Positions 44,360-52,390 of a stretch of 52,475 bases of DNA are shown in pieces. The first letter of the stretch is position 1; each line of letters starts with the position of its first letter. Origin of the DNA: Candidatus Sericytochromatia bacterium (GTDB lineage Bacteria > Cyanobacteriota > Sericytochromatia > S15B-MN24 > JAQBPE01); the NCBI GenBank assembly GCA_035285325.1, contig JAYKJB010000082.1:1-52475 (forward strand), in the 5' to 3' direction. Both the position numbers and the translations under genes were made by a program. The notes beneath the pieces are model-generated. The model was not told where the DNA came from. It saw nothing but the letters and a program-made list of their open reading frames with translations, and ran no database searches.

Positions 44360-45340
44360 TCAGGTGCCCGCTTTGATTTTTCCGAGGAAGTCCGCGATCG
44401 TCTTCTTCTTGGCGGGATCCGCGATCTTGGCCATGAAATCTTCGTAGAATTTGGTGATATCCGCCGGCGTTTTGACATCCTCCAGGATTTCCGGCGTGAT
44501 GGTCTGGCCCGACTCGTTGCAAGCGTCCCAGACCTTCTGCAATTCGGCGGGGTCCGGCAATGGCACGTCGCGCCCGGTTTCTTTGATGATGGAGCGCATC
44601 CGGCTCGTGACCATCGCGTAGATCGGGCAGATCGGCATGGTGACTTTGGCCGACACCGGCACGGGACACATCACCCGGTAGGTCTTGCCATTCACACTGA
44701 AGCTGGCCTGAGCCTCAAGAGCCTCATCCAACGCCGTGATGTTCACCTTCAGCTGGCCGTTCGCATCTGACTTGACCGCCTCCTTGGTCAGGCGGGTGCC
44801 GTCCGCGCGCAGCGAATTGAAGGTCACCACCGCGTCGACCACAGGGCGGAAATCCGCAAACATGCTGTTGGGCCCCGTATCGATTTTGAGGGTGTAGACA
44901 GGCACCCTCAGGACCATCCCGCCCAGCTCGCGGGGCCCCGATACCAGGTTCATGCCGCCGGCCGCGATCAGGTTCATGCCGCCGGCCGCAATCAGGTTCA
45001 TGCCCCCTGCTGCGATCAGGCCGTTGGCGTTGCTGTTCATGATCTTGGCCGCGCCAGGCGCCATGCCGGCAAGGCCATACACCGTCAGATTCAGTTCGCG
45101 GGTCGAGGTGGTCAGCTTGGTGGCTGGTTTGGGGGAGACGAGCGAAGCCGCAGCCGTGGGCGTCGGGACAGGCGCGGGGTCCGCCGGCGCGATCGTTGCC
45201 GGGCTGCTGGGCGTCGCGACCGGCGCCGCCGCCCCTGTGGCCGTTCGAAGCGCCGGCCGGGTGGGCGCTGCACAGGCAGCCAGTTGCAGAGCAGACAGCA
45301 GAGCAAGCGGCCAGGCGCGCGAGATCGTAACAGAAGGCAT
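44360..45340 (-). CDS. Lipoprotein with tandem LIAAGGMN repeats
   Basis: About 326 residues. The lipobox is LALLSALQLAAC. The most striking part is three exact or near-exact repeats of eight residues, LIAAGGMN, then LVSG. An Ala/Pro/Thr-rich linker precedes them, and the C-terminal ~190 residues (RVPVYTLKIDTGPNSMFADF, VSAKVTMPICPIYAM) are probably a beta-sandwich and helices. I recognise no family. The ATG at 45340 has CTGGAG 8 nt upstream. The repeats look like a small Gly-rich beta or membrane-contact motif. Function unknown. Confidence 0.65.
   Translation of the reverse strand: MPSVTISRAWPLALLSALQLAACAAPTRPALRTATGAAAPVATPSSPATIAPADPAPVPTPTAAASLVSPKPATKLTTSTRELNLTVYGLAGMAPGAAKIMNSNANGLIAAGGMNLIAAGGMNLIAAGGMNLVSGPRELGGMVLRVPVYTLKIDTGPNSMFADFRPVVDAVVTFNSLRADGTRLTKEAVKSDANGQLKVNITALDEALEAQASFSVNGKTYRVMCPVPVSAKVTMPICPIYAMVTSRMRSIIKETGRDVPLPDPAELQKVWDACNESGQTITPEILEDVKTPADITKFYEDFMAKIADPAKKKTIADFLGKIKAGT
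44946..45017. repeat. Three tandem 24-bp repeats within the lipoprotein gene
   Basis: Three consecutive 24-bp units (44946-44969, 44970-44993, 44994-45017) encode the octapeptide LIAAGGMN on the minus strand. Units 1 and 2 differ by one base; unit 3 has several silent changes, so the repeat is conserved at protein level and probably subject to slippage. Confidence 0.92.
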
Positions 45341-45466
45341 CGAACCGACTCCAGAAGGGTAGCGTCCAACCAGCATGGTACCCGGGCAAGCGGCTTTCGG
45401 AACGTGGAAAGCGCCCGCAGCCGAACGGCTCACCGCGCGATTCGGATGGATTCGGCCCCGTTGCGA

Positions 45467-46750
45467 TCAGGGCAAGGCTCCGACCGCCCGCGCGCAGTTG
45501 ATGCGTCCGGCCCCGAACAGGTCATCCCGTCCGGGACGTCCCAGGTCGTCCGCCGTGCGCTCGAGTTGCTCGCGCACCCGCGCAGCCGACCAGTCCGGAT
45601 GCAGACCGCGCACCATGGTGGCCAGGGCGGCCACCATCGGGGTGGCCATCGAGGTGCCGCTGAACTTGCCGTACCCGCCGAACTTGAGCCGGTAGGTGGC
45701 GAAAATATCGACCCCCGGCGCACACAGCGCGGTGGTTTTGCCGTAGTTCGAGAAGCGGGCCTTGCGGTCATCCGGCGTCACGGCGGCCACCTCGACGACC
45801 CCCGCGAAGGTGCTGGGCAGATGAGGACGCTTCAAGGGATCGTTCTCGCGATTCTCGTTCCCGGCCGAGGCCACCAGCAGGACATCCCGTTCGAGCGCGT
45901 ACTTCAGTGCCGCCTCGAAGAGCGGCGAGCTTTCCCCGGCCCCGAAGCTCATCGACACCACGCGCGCACCCGCATCCACCGCGTGAACCAGCCCGGCCGC
46001 GAAGGTCGCGTCGTCACCCCGGCCCTGCGCATCCATGATCTTGACCACCAGCAAGGGGGCCTGCGGTGCCACGCCGGCCACGCCTTGCCCGTTGTCGGCC
46101 GCCGCCGCGGCGATGCCGGCCACGTGGTTGCCGTGGCCGTAATCGTCCTCAGGGGGGGCATTCGAGTCGAGGACATTACGACTGGCCGGATGGATCCGAC
46201 CGGTGAATTCAGGATGGGTCGTATCGATGCCGGTGTCGAGAATCGCCAAAGGCGTGCGCGCCTCCCCCCGGGTGATGGGCCAGGCATCGAAGGCCTGAAT
46301 TTGCGGCAAGTGGGTCTGCTTGGAGACGAGCGGGTCATTCGGCCACGCAGGCGCGCCGCCATGAGTCTGGGGGGCGCCCGCCAGTCCCTCCGCGCGAATC
46401 GCCACGGTCGGATGAGCCCAGACCACCTCCTGCTCCCGGCCGAGCACCTGTACCAGGTTCGCGGCCGTCTGATGCGGCGGCGTCTCGAGAATCCAGACCC
46501 CCAGGGGGGCAATCCGGGCCACCTCGCGAACCCCGCTGGCCAGATGCCGCCCCAGGATGCCTACCCCGGCCTGCTCTCGCAAGCGCACCGCCACCCGTCG
46601 CACGGCCCGACCCGCCCCATCGAAACGTGCCGCCTGGGCGGACCAGCTCGACTGTGACTCGGCCTGGGGCGCTCGGAGCACGGGCGACGAACAGGCCAGC
46701 AGACCAGCTAGGGCGAGGATGGAACTGAACGACAGTCGCAACAGGGTCAT
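45467..46750 (-). CDS. S8 subtilisin-family serine peptidase, lipoprotein
   Basis: A 427-residue subtilase: Asp172 (LAILDTGIDTTHPEF), His206 (YGHGNHVAGI) and the nucleophile Ser in FSGTSMATPMVAA. The segment VVKIMDAQGRGDDATFAAGLVHAVDAG also fits. The first ~120 residues after the lipobox (LALAGLLAC, lipid Cys20) may be an I9-like propeptide (VAVRLREQAGV, VLGREQEVVWAHP). The ATG at 46750 has TGGAG 6 nt upstream. An 11-bp-periodic AT-rich repeat box lies at 46785-46817. It acts at the cell surface or outside. Confidence 0.93.
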   Translation of the reverse strand: MTLLRLSFSSILALAGLLACSSPVLRAPQAESQSSWSAQAARFDGAGRAVRRVAVRLREQAGVGILGRHLASGVREVARIAPLGVWILETPPHQTAANLVQVLGREQEVVWAHPTVAIRAEGLAGAPQTHGGAPAWPNDPLVSKQTHLPQIQAFDAWPITRGEARTPLAILDTGIDTTHPEFTGRIHPASRNVLDSNAPPEDDYGHGNHVAGIAAAAADNGQGVAGVAPQAPLLVVKIMDAQGRGDDATFAAGLVHAVDAGARVVSMSFGAGESSPLFEAALKYALERDVLLVASAGNENRENDPLKRPHLPSTFAGVVEVAAVTPDDRKARFSNYGKTTALCAPGVDIFATYRLKFGGYGKFSGTSMATPMVAALATMVRGLHPDWSAARVREQLERTADDLGRPGRDDLFGAGRINCARAVGALP

Positions 46751-46784
46751 GACCAACTCCAGATGGCGGGCACGCGGCGCAAAA

Positions 46785-46817
46785 TTTAAGACTATATTAA
46801 GATGCCTTAAAGTTAAG
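46785..46817. promoter_or_regulatory. 11-bp-periodic TTAA box and -10-like element before the subtilisin gene
   Basis: On the plus strand TTAAG occurs at 46786 and 46797, followed by TTAAAG at 46807-46812 and TTAAG at 46813, so three units fall about 11 bases apart. A TATAGT (complement of 46791-46796) gives a plausible -10 element about 40 nt before the ATG at 46750. The layout resembles a PhoB/OmpR-type promoter. It is the clearest of a set of such boxes near secreted peptidases. Confidence 0.55.
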
Positions 46818-46893
46818 GGTTTTACAAGCCCCGTGCGGACCGCCACGCCGCCAGAGCCAGCGACGCAGGTCCACCCGATGGTCCTGGCAAAAA

Positions 46894-46919
46894 CAGGCCT
46901 TCCCGATCGCGAAGGCCTG
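46894..46919 (-). terminator. Perfect hairpin with minus-strand T-run, no obvious gene
   Basis: CAGGCCTTC (46894-46902) pairs with GAAGGCCTG (46911-46919) around an 8-base loop. On the minus strand it is followed by TTTTTG (complement of 46889-46893), like a Rho-independent terminator for minus-strand transcription. The only gene downstream on that strand starts at 46750, and upstream the next gene (47022) is plus-strand, so no known gene ends here. It could end a small minus-strand RNA or insulate the subtilisin promoter. Confidence 0.5.
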
Positions 46920-47021
46920 CGGCAGCGGCGCGGAAGCGTGCGGATGAGGGCCTGAGGGGATTTTTATTTTCGACAACAGCGGGTACAAGATTGGCACCCT
47001 TGACTCACGGAGGAAGCCCCG

Positions 47022-47540
47022 ATGCCCCCTGGTCCCGCCTGGATGAAGCAGTGGCTGAGCGCCACCCTCGGCGCAGCGTTGCTCTTGACCTGCCTGATGC
47101 CAGAAGACGTTGAGGCCCGTCGCCGCGGCGGCGGCGGCGGCTACAATGCCCACGGGGGAAGCCACCACAGCCACCATCGGCGCAGCACGTTCAAGCGGGC
47201 ACACCGCCACGCGCGGCCCCACGGCCAGCGCCGAAGCGGCTGGCGCAGGGCCGCCCGCTGGGCGGCGATAGGAGCGGGCGCGGCGGGCCTGGTGGCCCTG
47301 GGCGCCGCCGGAGCGGCGGCGCTGACTTCCGGCAGCACCATCTACGCGATCGCCCGCGACCTGAACGTGCGCAGCCGTCCGAGCACCCAGGCGGCCGTGC
47401 TCGACACGCTCGACTACGGAGAGGCGGTCACGGTGCGGGAAAGCGAAGGACCGTGGGTCGAAGTGACCACCGCCGACGGCCGCAGCGGCTACGTGCACGC
47501 CGACTACCTGAGCCAGCAGGACCCGGACGAATCCGAATGA
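47022..47540 (+). CDS. Secreted SH3-domain (SH3b) protein
   Basis: A 172-residue protein. An N-terminal signal (WLSATLGAALLLTCLMP) precedes a His/Arg/Gly-rich segment (RRRGGGGGYNAHGGSHHSHH), a second hydrophobic stretch (AIGAGAAGLVALGAAGAAAL) and an SH3b domain: IARDLNVRSRPSTQAAVLDT, GEAVTVRESEGPWVEVTT and SGYVHADYLS. Bacterial SH3 domains of this type often bind cell-wall peptides. GGAGGAA lies a few bases upstream of the ATG. It may tether or regulate an envelope enzyme. Confidence 0.8.
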   Translation: MPPGPAWMKQWLSATLGAALLLTCLMPEDVEARRRGGGGGYNAHGGSHHSHHRRSTFKRAHRHARPHGQRRSGWRRAARWAAIGAGAAGLVALGAAGAAALTSGSTIYAIARDLNVRSRPSTQAAVLDTLDYGEAVTVRESEGPWVEVTTADGRSGYVHADYLSQQDPDESE

Positions 47541-47627
47541 GCGCCCGCCGCGTGAGCGGTCGCCACCGTGGTGGGGTAATTGCCTGAGGGAGCCGAAAAT
47601 ACCCGCTGACAGAGGAGACGGAAGGCG

Positions 47628-48356
47628 ATGATGTGCCATCAGGGGGCAGCGACAGGGGCGGCCTGGCTGGCCGCACGGCGGGGGCCCAGCCCCAAGAAGT
47701 CACCAGGACGATGGCCACAGGGGATGTGCCTGCTGGCCGTAGCGGGCCTGCTGGCAGGCTGCCCCAGCACCACCTTGCGAGCGGTCCACGACCCCGACTA
47801 CGTCGGTCGGACCTACGAGCGGCTGGTCGTGTCGGCGCCGGACGTGACGGATTTCGAGAAGCGCGCGACGATCGAGGACATCTACGCCCGCTCGCTGGTC
47901 GACGAAGGGTTTCGCGGCCAGGTCTGGAAGCACTATGCGCTGTTTCCCCCGACCCGCACGCAAACCCCCGAGGCGATCGCCAAGAGCCTGAGCGAGCGTG
48001 GCATCGAAGCCCGACTTGAGGTGCGTATCCCCGATTCCGGAGCGACCAGGAGCTACGTGCCGCGGTCGAATACCACCACGTCCACCACGGAAACACGGAA
48101 GCAGAAGAACGCCACCGTGCGTGAGACCCGCGTGACCAGCAACGAGAGCGGCGGCTACCACGTCTACACGCCGTGGATGAAGATCGAAGTGCGGCTGGTC
48201 GATCTGAACCGCCAGGGGGTGGCCTGGTTGGGGAGTTCAAGCGTGCAAGGGACCGCCTCGGGAAGCGAGACGGCCCTTTACGAAACCCAGGCCGATGCCG
48301 TGTCGCGCAAACTGATCGCGGACAAGGTCATTCAGGGCCCCAAGAGCTGGTTTTGA
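47628..48356 (+). CDS. Lipoprotein of unknown function
   Basis: A 242-residue lipoprotein with an unusually long charged N-terminus (PKKSPGRWPQG) before CLLAVAGLLAGC (lipid Cys45). The mature part has YVGRTYERLVVSAPDVTDFE and KRATIEDIYARSLVDEGFRG, then a Ser/Thr-rich linker and VYTPWMKIEVRLVDLNRQGV. The shape (YxRLVVxA, DFExRxxxE) resembles small envelope lipoproteins of the DUF4136-like kind, but I am not sure. A GGAGACGG element lies upstream of the ATG. Contains one GCGATCGC. Function unknown. Confidence 0.7.
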   Translation: MMCHQGAATGAAWLAARRGPSPKKSPGRWPQGMCLLAVAGLLAGCPSTTLRAVHDPDYVGRTYERLVVSAPDVTDFEKRATIEDIYARSLVDEGFRGQVWKHYALFPPTRTQTPEAIAKSLSERGIEARLEVRIPDSGATRSYVPRSNTTTSTTETRKQKNATVRETRVTSNESGGYHVYTPWMKIEVRLVDLNRQGVAWLGSSSVQGTASGSETALYETQADAVSRKLIADKVIQGPKSWF

Positions 48357-48388
48357 CCAGACCGCACGGCGAGCCCGGCCGCCTGGCG

Positions 48389-48613
48389 TCAGAAGGAAAG
48401 AAACTTCATCAAAAAGCCGACCCGACGTCCACGACCATCCTCCTCCAGTTGCATCGCCGGGGATTCCGCGGCTGGCTTGGGAAGATTCAAGATCAGTTCA
48501 TCGGCGGAGAAAGGAGTCGTCTCCGGGGCCATCCCCTGGTCCGAGCTCAGGTTGGCGGCGCGCACGGCCGGCTTGCTTTGAACGGAAGAGAGCGTCAGCG
48601 TTTCCAGAGACAT
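48389..48613 (-). CDS. Small hypothetical protein (74 residues)
   Basis: The ATG at 48613 has AGGAGG 5 nt upstream, the strongest ribosome site around, and encodes MSLETLTLSSVQSKPAVR and later SADELILNLPKPAAES. The same strand has the 48655-49086 gene just upstream, and the two may form a pair. No motif or membrane segment is visible. The ribosome site is the main reason to believe it. Confidence 0.45.
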   Translation of the reverse strand: MSLETLTLSSVQSKPAVRAANLSSDQGMAPETTPFSADELILNLPKPAAESPAMQLEEDGRGRRVGFLMKFLSF

Positions 48614-48654
48614 GGCAACCTCCTGAGAGAGCACGGGGGACGGCGTGAGAACGT

Positions 48655-49086
48655 TCAGAACCACTTTCGGCCGCGACAGGCCCGCTCGGCCTTCTGATAA
48701 GCGGCGGCAGCCCGCCGACGCACCGAACTGACCTTGGAGGCCGACGCCAGGCGCAGGGCGCCGGAAGCCAGCAACAGGCCCGTGCCCACCAGCGCGCCCA
48801 CCAGGCCCAGCGGGAGCAAGGCCGGGACAGCCAACATGGTGACGGTGCCTGCGGTGGCGGCCACCGCGCCAAAAAAGCTCAGCGTGCCAGCGACCCGTCG
48901 CGCCTTGATGGCTTCCTCTTCCGCTTCGCGGATGCGGGCCTGGGCGCGGTACCAGTCGTCGATCAGGTAATGGCCATCCCGGCAGCGAATTTCAGGGGCC
49001 GGGGGGGAAGGCAGGCTGAGGCCTGAGGGCGCGGCGGACGGCCGCGTGGCCAGCAGGGCAGGCGTGGGAAGGCGCGAAACTTGCAC
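48655..49086 (-). CDS. Small membrane protein of unknown function
   Basis: A 143-residue protein started at a GTG (49086) with GAGG 5 nt upstream. It contains two adjacent hydrophobic helices (AGTLSFFGAVAATAGTVTML and PLGLVGALVGTGLLLASGAL) and a charged cytoplasmic-type segment IRCRDGHYLIDDWYRAQARI with REAEEEAIKARR. It looks like a small two-helix membrane protein. No family is recognised. It precedes the 48389-48613 gene on the same strand, 41 nt apart. Confidence 0.6.
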   Translation of the reverse strand: MQVSRLPTPALLATRPSAAPSGLSLPSPPAPEIRCRDGHYLIDDWYRAQARIREAEEEAIKARRVAGTLSFFGAVAATAGTVTMLAVPALLPLGLVGALVGTGLLLASGALRLASASKVSSVRRRAAAAYQKAERACRGRKWF

Positions 49087-49169
49087 GGGGGCCTCAAACA
49101 GCGTGGCGGTGGACCATCAGGTTATGGCCTGCCGGCGTTTCCTCGCGGTTCCACTTCTTGTCCATCGGG

Positions 49170-49184
49170 TTATATTTTGATTAA
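49170..49184. promoter_or_regulatory. 11-bp-spaced TTAT/TTAA repeat
   Basis: TTAT at 49170-49173 and TTAA at 49181-49184 are exactly 11 bases apart in an otherwise GC-rich gap between the small membrane-protein gene (start 49086, minus) and the coiled-coil gene (start 49375, plus). The same spacing recurs elsewhere in this window. A two-unit site is weak evidence by itself. Confidence 0.3.
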
Positions 49185-49374
49185 AAACCAGGAGAGTTCA
49201 CCCTAACGCTGCCCGATGGCCCTGGCGCGTCCCCCGGTGACCGCCGGAATCGCACGGACGACTGACCGCAGGCCCGAAGGCGCTGCTTGGAACCGGGGCT
49301 CCACCCAAAGTGATTCAAGGGCCTTTCGCCGCGTGGCATGCGCGGGCCGAACGGGTAGAGTGCGAACGAATGCC

Positions 49375-50604
49375 ATGTCTGATGACCGTCCCCGCCTTGC
49401 CCCTTTTGAACTGCCCCCCGCCGAGCCGAGCGCTCCACCGGGGCTGAGCCGGCTGGTGCCCCTGGCCGGGCCATCCGCAGCTCCCAAACACGCACTGGCC
49501 CCGACCCGCCTGGAACCGCTGAACCCTGACGTCTTCTACGTCGAGAGCTGGTTCTCCCTGATGGAGGCGGTGGACGAGCCGGACGGCCTGACAGCCCGTC
49601 AGGTGGCGCGCCGCATGACCCATGAGCCCCTGCGTGAGACGGTCGACGCCCTGCTCAGCCATCTGGCGGATGTGGGAGATGTGGTTCGACGCGGCGGCGG
49701 GGCCCAGCGCTACAAGGCCCAGCCGCTGGAGCGCCGCCTCGCCTGGCACCTGCGAGAAGCGCTGGCCCAGTCGCCCGCGGGGGAGGGGTGGGAGGCGCTG
49801 CGCGCCGCCATCGCCACTCACCAGAAGGAAAACAAACAGTACACCTGGAATCAATTGCGCGAGGCGTTTGCCCAGCTGGTCGAGAGCTTGCCCGGCTGGC
49901 CTGTCCAGGTGAAAGAGGCGGCCCGGCTTCACGCCGAGCGCTGGCTGCCGCGCATCGCCGAGGTCACGCCGCCCGTTCATTTGCGCGAAGAGGACGAATT
50001 GTTGCGGTTGCGGGAGGAGGTCCGCGTTCTGCACGCCCTGCTCGCCGAAGCCGCTGAGCGCGAGGGGGCCGCCTTGCCAACAGGCACACCGGCTACGGGC
50101 GGGCGCAACGCCCTGCTCAAGCGTCGCGTGGACGAACTGGAGGAGGAAAATGCCGAACTGCGGGCGGCCGTCGCGGACCTGACCTTGGAGGCCAACGCCC
50201 TGGAGGCCGAACTGGACGACCTGGTGGGCCCAGACGATGAGACCCTGGTGGATGCCTTCCTGGAGGGGAGCAGCACCGGGCCGTTTCCGGCTCAACTCGG
50301 CCTCGCGGAGGCTGAGCGCCTGCGCGCCTTGATCCAGGACACGCGCGCGCCCCTGGCAATCCAGCGGGCGATGGTGGCCAAGCTGGCGGCCGTTTACCGG
50401 CGTCCTCATCATTACCAGCGTCTCACCTCGGCCGCCTTTGCCGACGCGAGCCATCCCTTCGAGACGCTTCACCGCGCCCGCGTGGGCCATTATCGATTGG
50501 GTTACGGCATCGCCAAGCGCGTTCCCACGGTGATCCACATCGGGCCCCGGGAAAATTTCTACCGAATTTTTTTGAACCGCCTGGAAGCCTGGTGTGGGCG
50601 CTGA
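49375..50604 (+). CDS. Winged-helix-like, coiled-coil protein with RelE-like C-terminus
   Basis: A 409-residue protein. The N-terminal ~130 residues include a wHTH-like segment (GLTARQVARRMTHEPLRETV, DALLSHLADVGDVVRRGGG). A central Glu/Leu-rich coiled coil (ELEEENAELRAAVADL, TLEANALEAELDDL) runs about 220-290. The last ~50 residues, with RARVGHYRLGYGIAK then TVIHIGPRENFYRIFL, resemble the core of a RelE/ParE-type toxin (compare RVGDYRIxY and VGHRxxxYR). It starts at the ATG at 49375. No antitoxin partner is obvious nearby; the coiled coil and N-terminus may fill that role. The RelE similarity is inference. Confidence 0.6.
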   Translation: MSDDRPRLAPFELPPAEPSAPPGLSRLVPLAGPSAAPKHALAPTRLEPLNPDVFYVESWFSLMEAVDEPDGLTARQVARRMTHEPLRETVDALLSHLADVGDVVRRGGGAQRYKAQPLERRLAWHLREALAQSPAGEGWEALRAAIATHQKENKQYTWNQLREAFAQLVESLPGWPVQVKEAARLHAERWLPRIAEVTPPVHLREEDELLRLREEVRVLHALLAEAAEREGAALPTGTPATGGRNALLKRRVDELEEENAELRAAVADLTLEANALEAELDDLVGPDDETLVDAFLEGSSTGPFPAQLGLAEAERLRALIQDTRAPLAIQRAMVAKLAAVYRRPHHYQRLTSAAFADASHPFETLHRARVGHYRLGYGIAKRVPTVIHIGPRENFYRIFLNRLEAWCGR

Positions 50605-50772
50605 AGGTGGCCCGGTAGGAGCCTGGGGGCTGCGGTAGAAAGGATCGCCACCTGCCAAGGGCGCTGTGCGTGGTCGTGGGGAATGCCTGCCACCCACCCG
50701 AGCGGGTAGAATGGCGGGGTAGCCCCCACATTGGCGCGAGGCGACGCTGTTGCGCTGTTGAGGATGTCGTTC

Positions 50773-51918
50773 ATGCTGCCCCTTTCGCCGCACGCCCCCG
50801 CCTCCCGCCTGTCCCTGTTGCTGCTGGCCTTGAGCCTGACGGGCTGCACGATCGATGCACGCGCCCTGGCCACTGCAGCCAACACCTTGGCGCAGGCGGC
50901 CGCTCGCGAGCAGGCCGCTGGGCGCGCGCCAGAACCGACGGCGGCTTCCACGTCCCCACGTCCCACGCAACCCCGCCCATCGGCGGCTGCTGACGATGAA
51001 ATGAACGAAGCAGGCGAATCGGACGACGACGAGACGGAGATGGCGCCGGACGATGACGAGACGGAGGGAGCCGAGGACAGGCGCGGTTCGTTGCCGGCCC
51101 CCGCCAGCACGCCACGCCCGAGGGCCAGCGAATGGAGCGAAGACCCGACGGCGGTGCCCTTTCGCCCGTGGAGTCAGGCAGGCCCGGACGAAGCGGGTGA
51201 ACCGGACCTCGAGGCCCTCGTCTTGAAGTACACCAACGCGGCGCGCGCCGCCGAAGGCAAGGGCCCCTTGCGCGCCAATGTCCGGCTGAATCTGGCGGGT
51301 CGGTTGCACAGCAAGGAAATGCTCGACAAACGTTACTTCGCCCACGAATCGCCGGTGGAAGCGCACAGAACGCCCAGCATGCGGGCGCGCCGGGCCGGCT
51401 ACTTCGGCGGGGCCGCCGAGAACATCTTCGATTTCACCGCCAAGGTGGACATCGAGGACGAGGCCCGCGGCCTGGTGGACGGCTGGATGAAGAGCCCCGG
51501 ACACCGGCGCAACATCCTCGATGACAACCACGAAATGGGCATCGGGGTTTGGCGTGCCCGAGGTCGCCTGATGGCCACCCAGCTGTTCGGTAAGCAACCC
51601 TTCGACTACCGATCGCTGACGCTCAGTCAGCAAAAGGATGGCTACTTGCTAAGCGCAGTGGGGGAGGTCAATGCCTGGTCGCCGTATCGCGCGATCCGGG
51701 TGCGCATCGACGAGGAGGAGGTCTCCCTCAAGCCCCTCGCCGTCAAGCCTGGGGAACCCTTCCGATTCACGGCGCTGGTGCCGAAGGGCGGCGCGCACGA
51801 GGTGGTGCTGGCGGCTGAAGATCCCGCCGACGGCGGTTCGCGCTACTGGATCTTCAAGGTGATTGCCGTCGACACCTCAAGGCCCCTCGCTCAGGCCTTC
51901 CAGTCCCTGAACGATTGA
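50773..51918 (+). CDS. CAP/SCP-domain secreted lipoprotein
   Basis: A ~381-residue protein. A lipoprotein signal (LSLLLLALSLTGC) is followed by a ~100-residue acidic, Pro-rich linker. The CAP domain shows YTNAARAAEGKGPLR, GRLHSKEMLDKRYFAHESP, AAENIFDF, and the His-containing SPGHRRNILDDNHEMGIGVW, the typical CAP cavity His/Glu set. The final ~110 residues are an extra beta-rich domain. CAP proteins bind lipids or sterols or act as envelope modifiers; the function here is not known. The ATG at 50773 has GAGG 9 nt upstream. Confidence 0.85.
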   Translation: MLPLSPHAPASRLSLLLLALSLTGCTIDARALATAANTLAQAAAREQAAGRAPEPTAASTSPRPTQPRPSAAADDEMNEAGESDDDETEMAPDDDETEGAEDRRGSLPAPASTPRPRASEWSEDPTAVPFRPWSQAGPDEAGEPDLEALVLKYTNAARAAEGKGPLRANVRLNLAGRLHSKEMLDKRYFAHESPVEAHRTPSMRARRAGYFGGAAENIFDFTAKVDIEDEARGLVDGWMKSPGHRRNILDDNHEMGIGVWRARGRLMATQLFGKQPFDYRSLTLSQQKDGYLLSAVGEVNAWSPYRAIRVRIDEEEVSLKPLAVKPGEPFRFTALVPKGGAHEVVLAAEDPADGGSRYWIFKVIAVDTSRPLAQAFQSLND

Positions 51919-51927
51919 GGGCAAGGG

Positions 51928-52089
51928 TCAGAGGCCCTCTTGGGGCGCCTCACGTCGACGGCGCCGACAGCGATCGGAGCAATAGCGAACCTCGTCCCAG
52001 ACCCGCTCCCACTTCTTGCGCCACGTGAAGAGGCGACCGCACACCGGGCACAGCTTCTCGGGCAGGTCGCGCTTGTTCACGCCTCGCAC
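51928..52089 (-). CDS. DUF2256-type small zinc-binding protein
   Basis: A 53-residue gene easily missed because of its size. A GTG at 52089 has AAGGAG 5 nt upstream. The product reads [32 protein letters not shown], which has the two CxxC-type pairs and the WRKKWxxxWxxVxYCSxxCR signature of the DUF2256 family. Proteins of this family are small, presumably zinc-binding, and of unknown function. It ends 9 nt after the CAP-protein stop, convergent with it. Confidence 0.82.
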   Translation of the reverse strand: MRGVNKRDLPEKLCPVCGRLFTWRKKWERVWDEVRYCSDRCRRRRREAPQEGL

Positions 52090-52390
52090 GGGGTCTCCTT
52101 CGCCTCCATGACACCTTCATCATAACCACCTGCGCCACCCCGTGGGAGGCGAGGCAGCGCACGGCCCGCTGATGTGGCGGCTCACCCAGGCACCGCTGCA
52201 ATGAACCGGCCCCTTGGCCAGGCCCGCTTGTGCCGGAATAGAGATTAAGCAAAAGTTAAATAAGGAGAAAATTACGTTCGCACGGCTTCCGACCAGGGAA
52301 CGCCTCGGTGGATCGCGCTCTTGCCGGCGTGCTAAGGTGAGGGCCAGCCTCCCTGCAGGCCCTGACCGGGCCACTTTCAGTCGAGAAGCC
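52090..52390. promoter_or_regulatory. Divergent intergenic region with an 11-bp TTAA pair
   Basis: About 300 bases between the DUF2256 gene (minus) and the aldo-keto reductase start (plus). TTAA at 52245-52248 and 52256-52259 are 11 bases apart in an AT-rich patch, matching the recurring box seen elsewhere. No other structure or gene is visible. Confidence 0.4.

Noticed and set aside
45284-46657. A 457-codon plus-strand open frame antisense to the subtilisin gene
   Set aside because: Arg/His-rich shadow; the subtilisin triad is unambiguous on the minus strand.
49315-51633. A 772-codon minus-strand open frame over the coiled-coil and CAP genes
   Set aside because: No recognisable motif; the plus-strand frames carry the real motifs, signals and ribosome sites.
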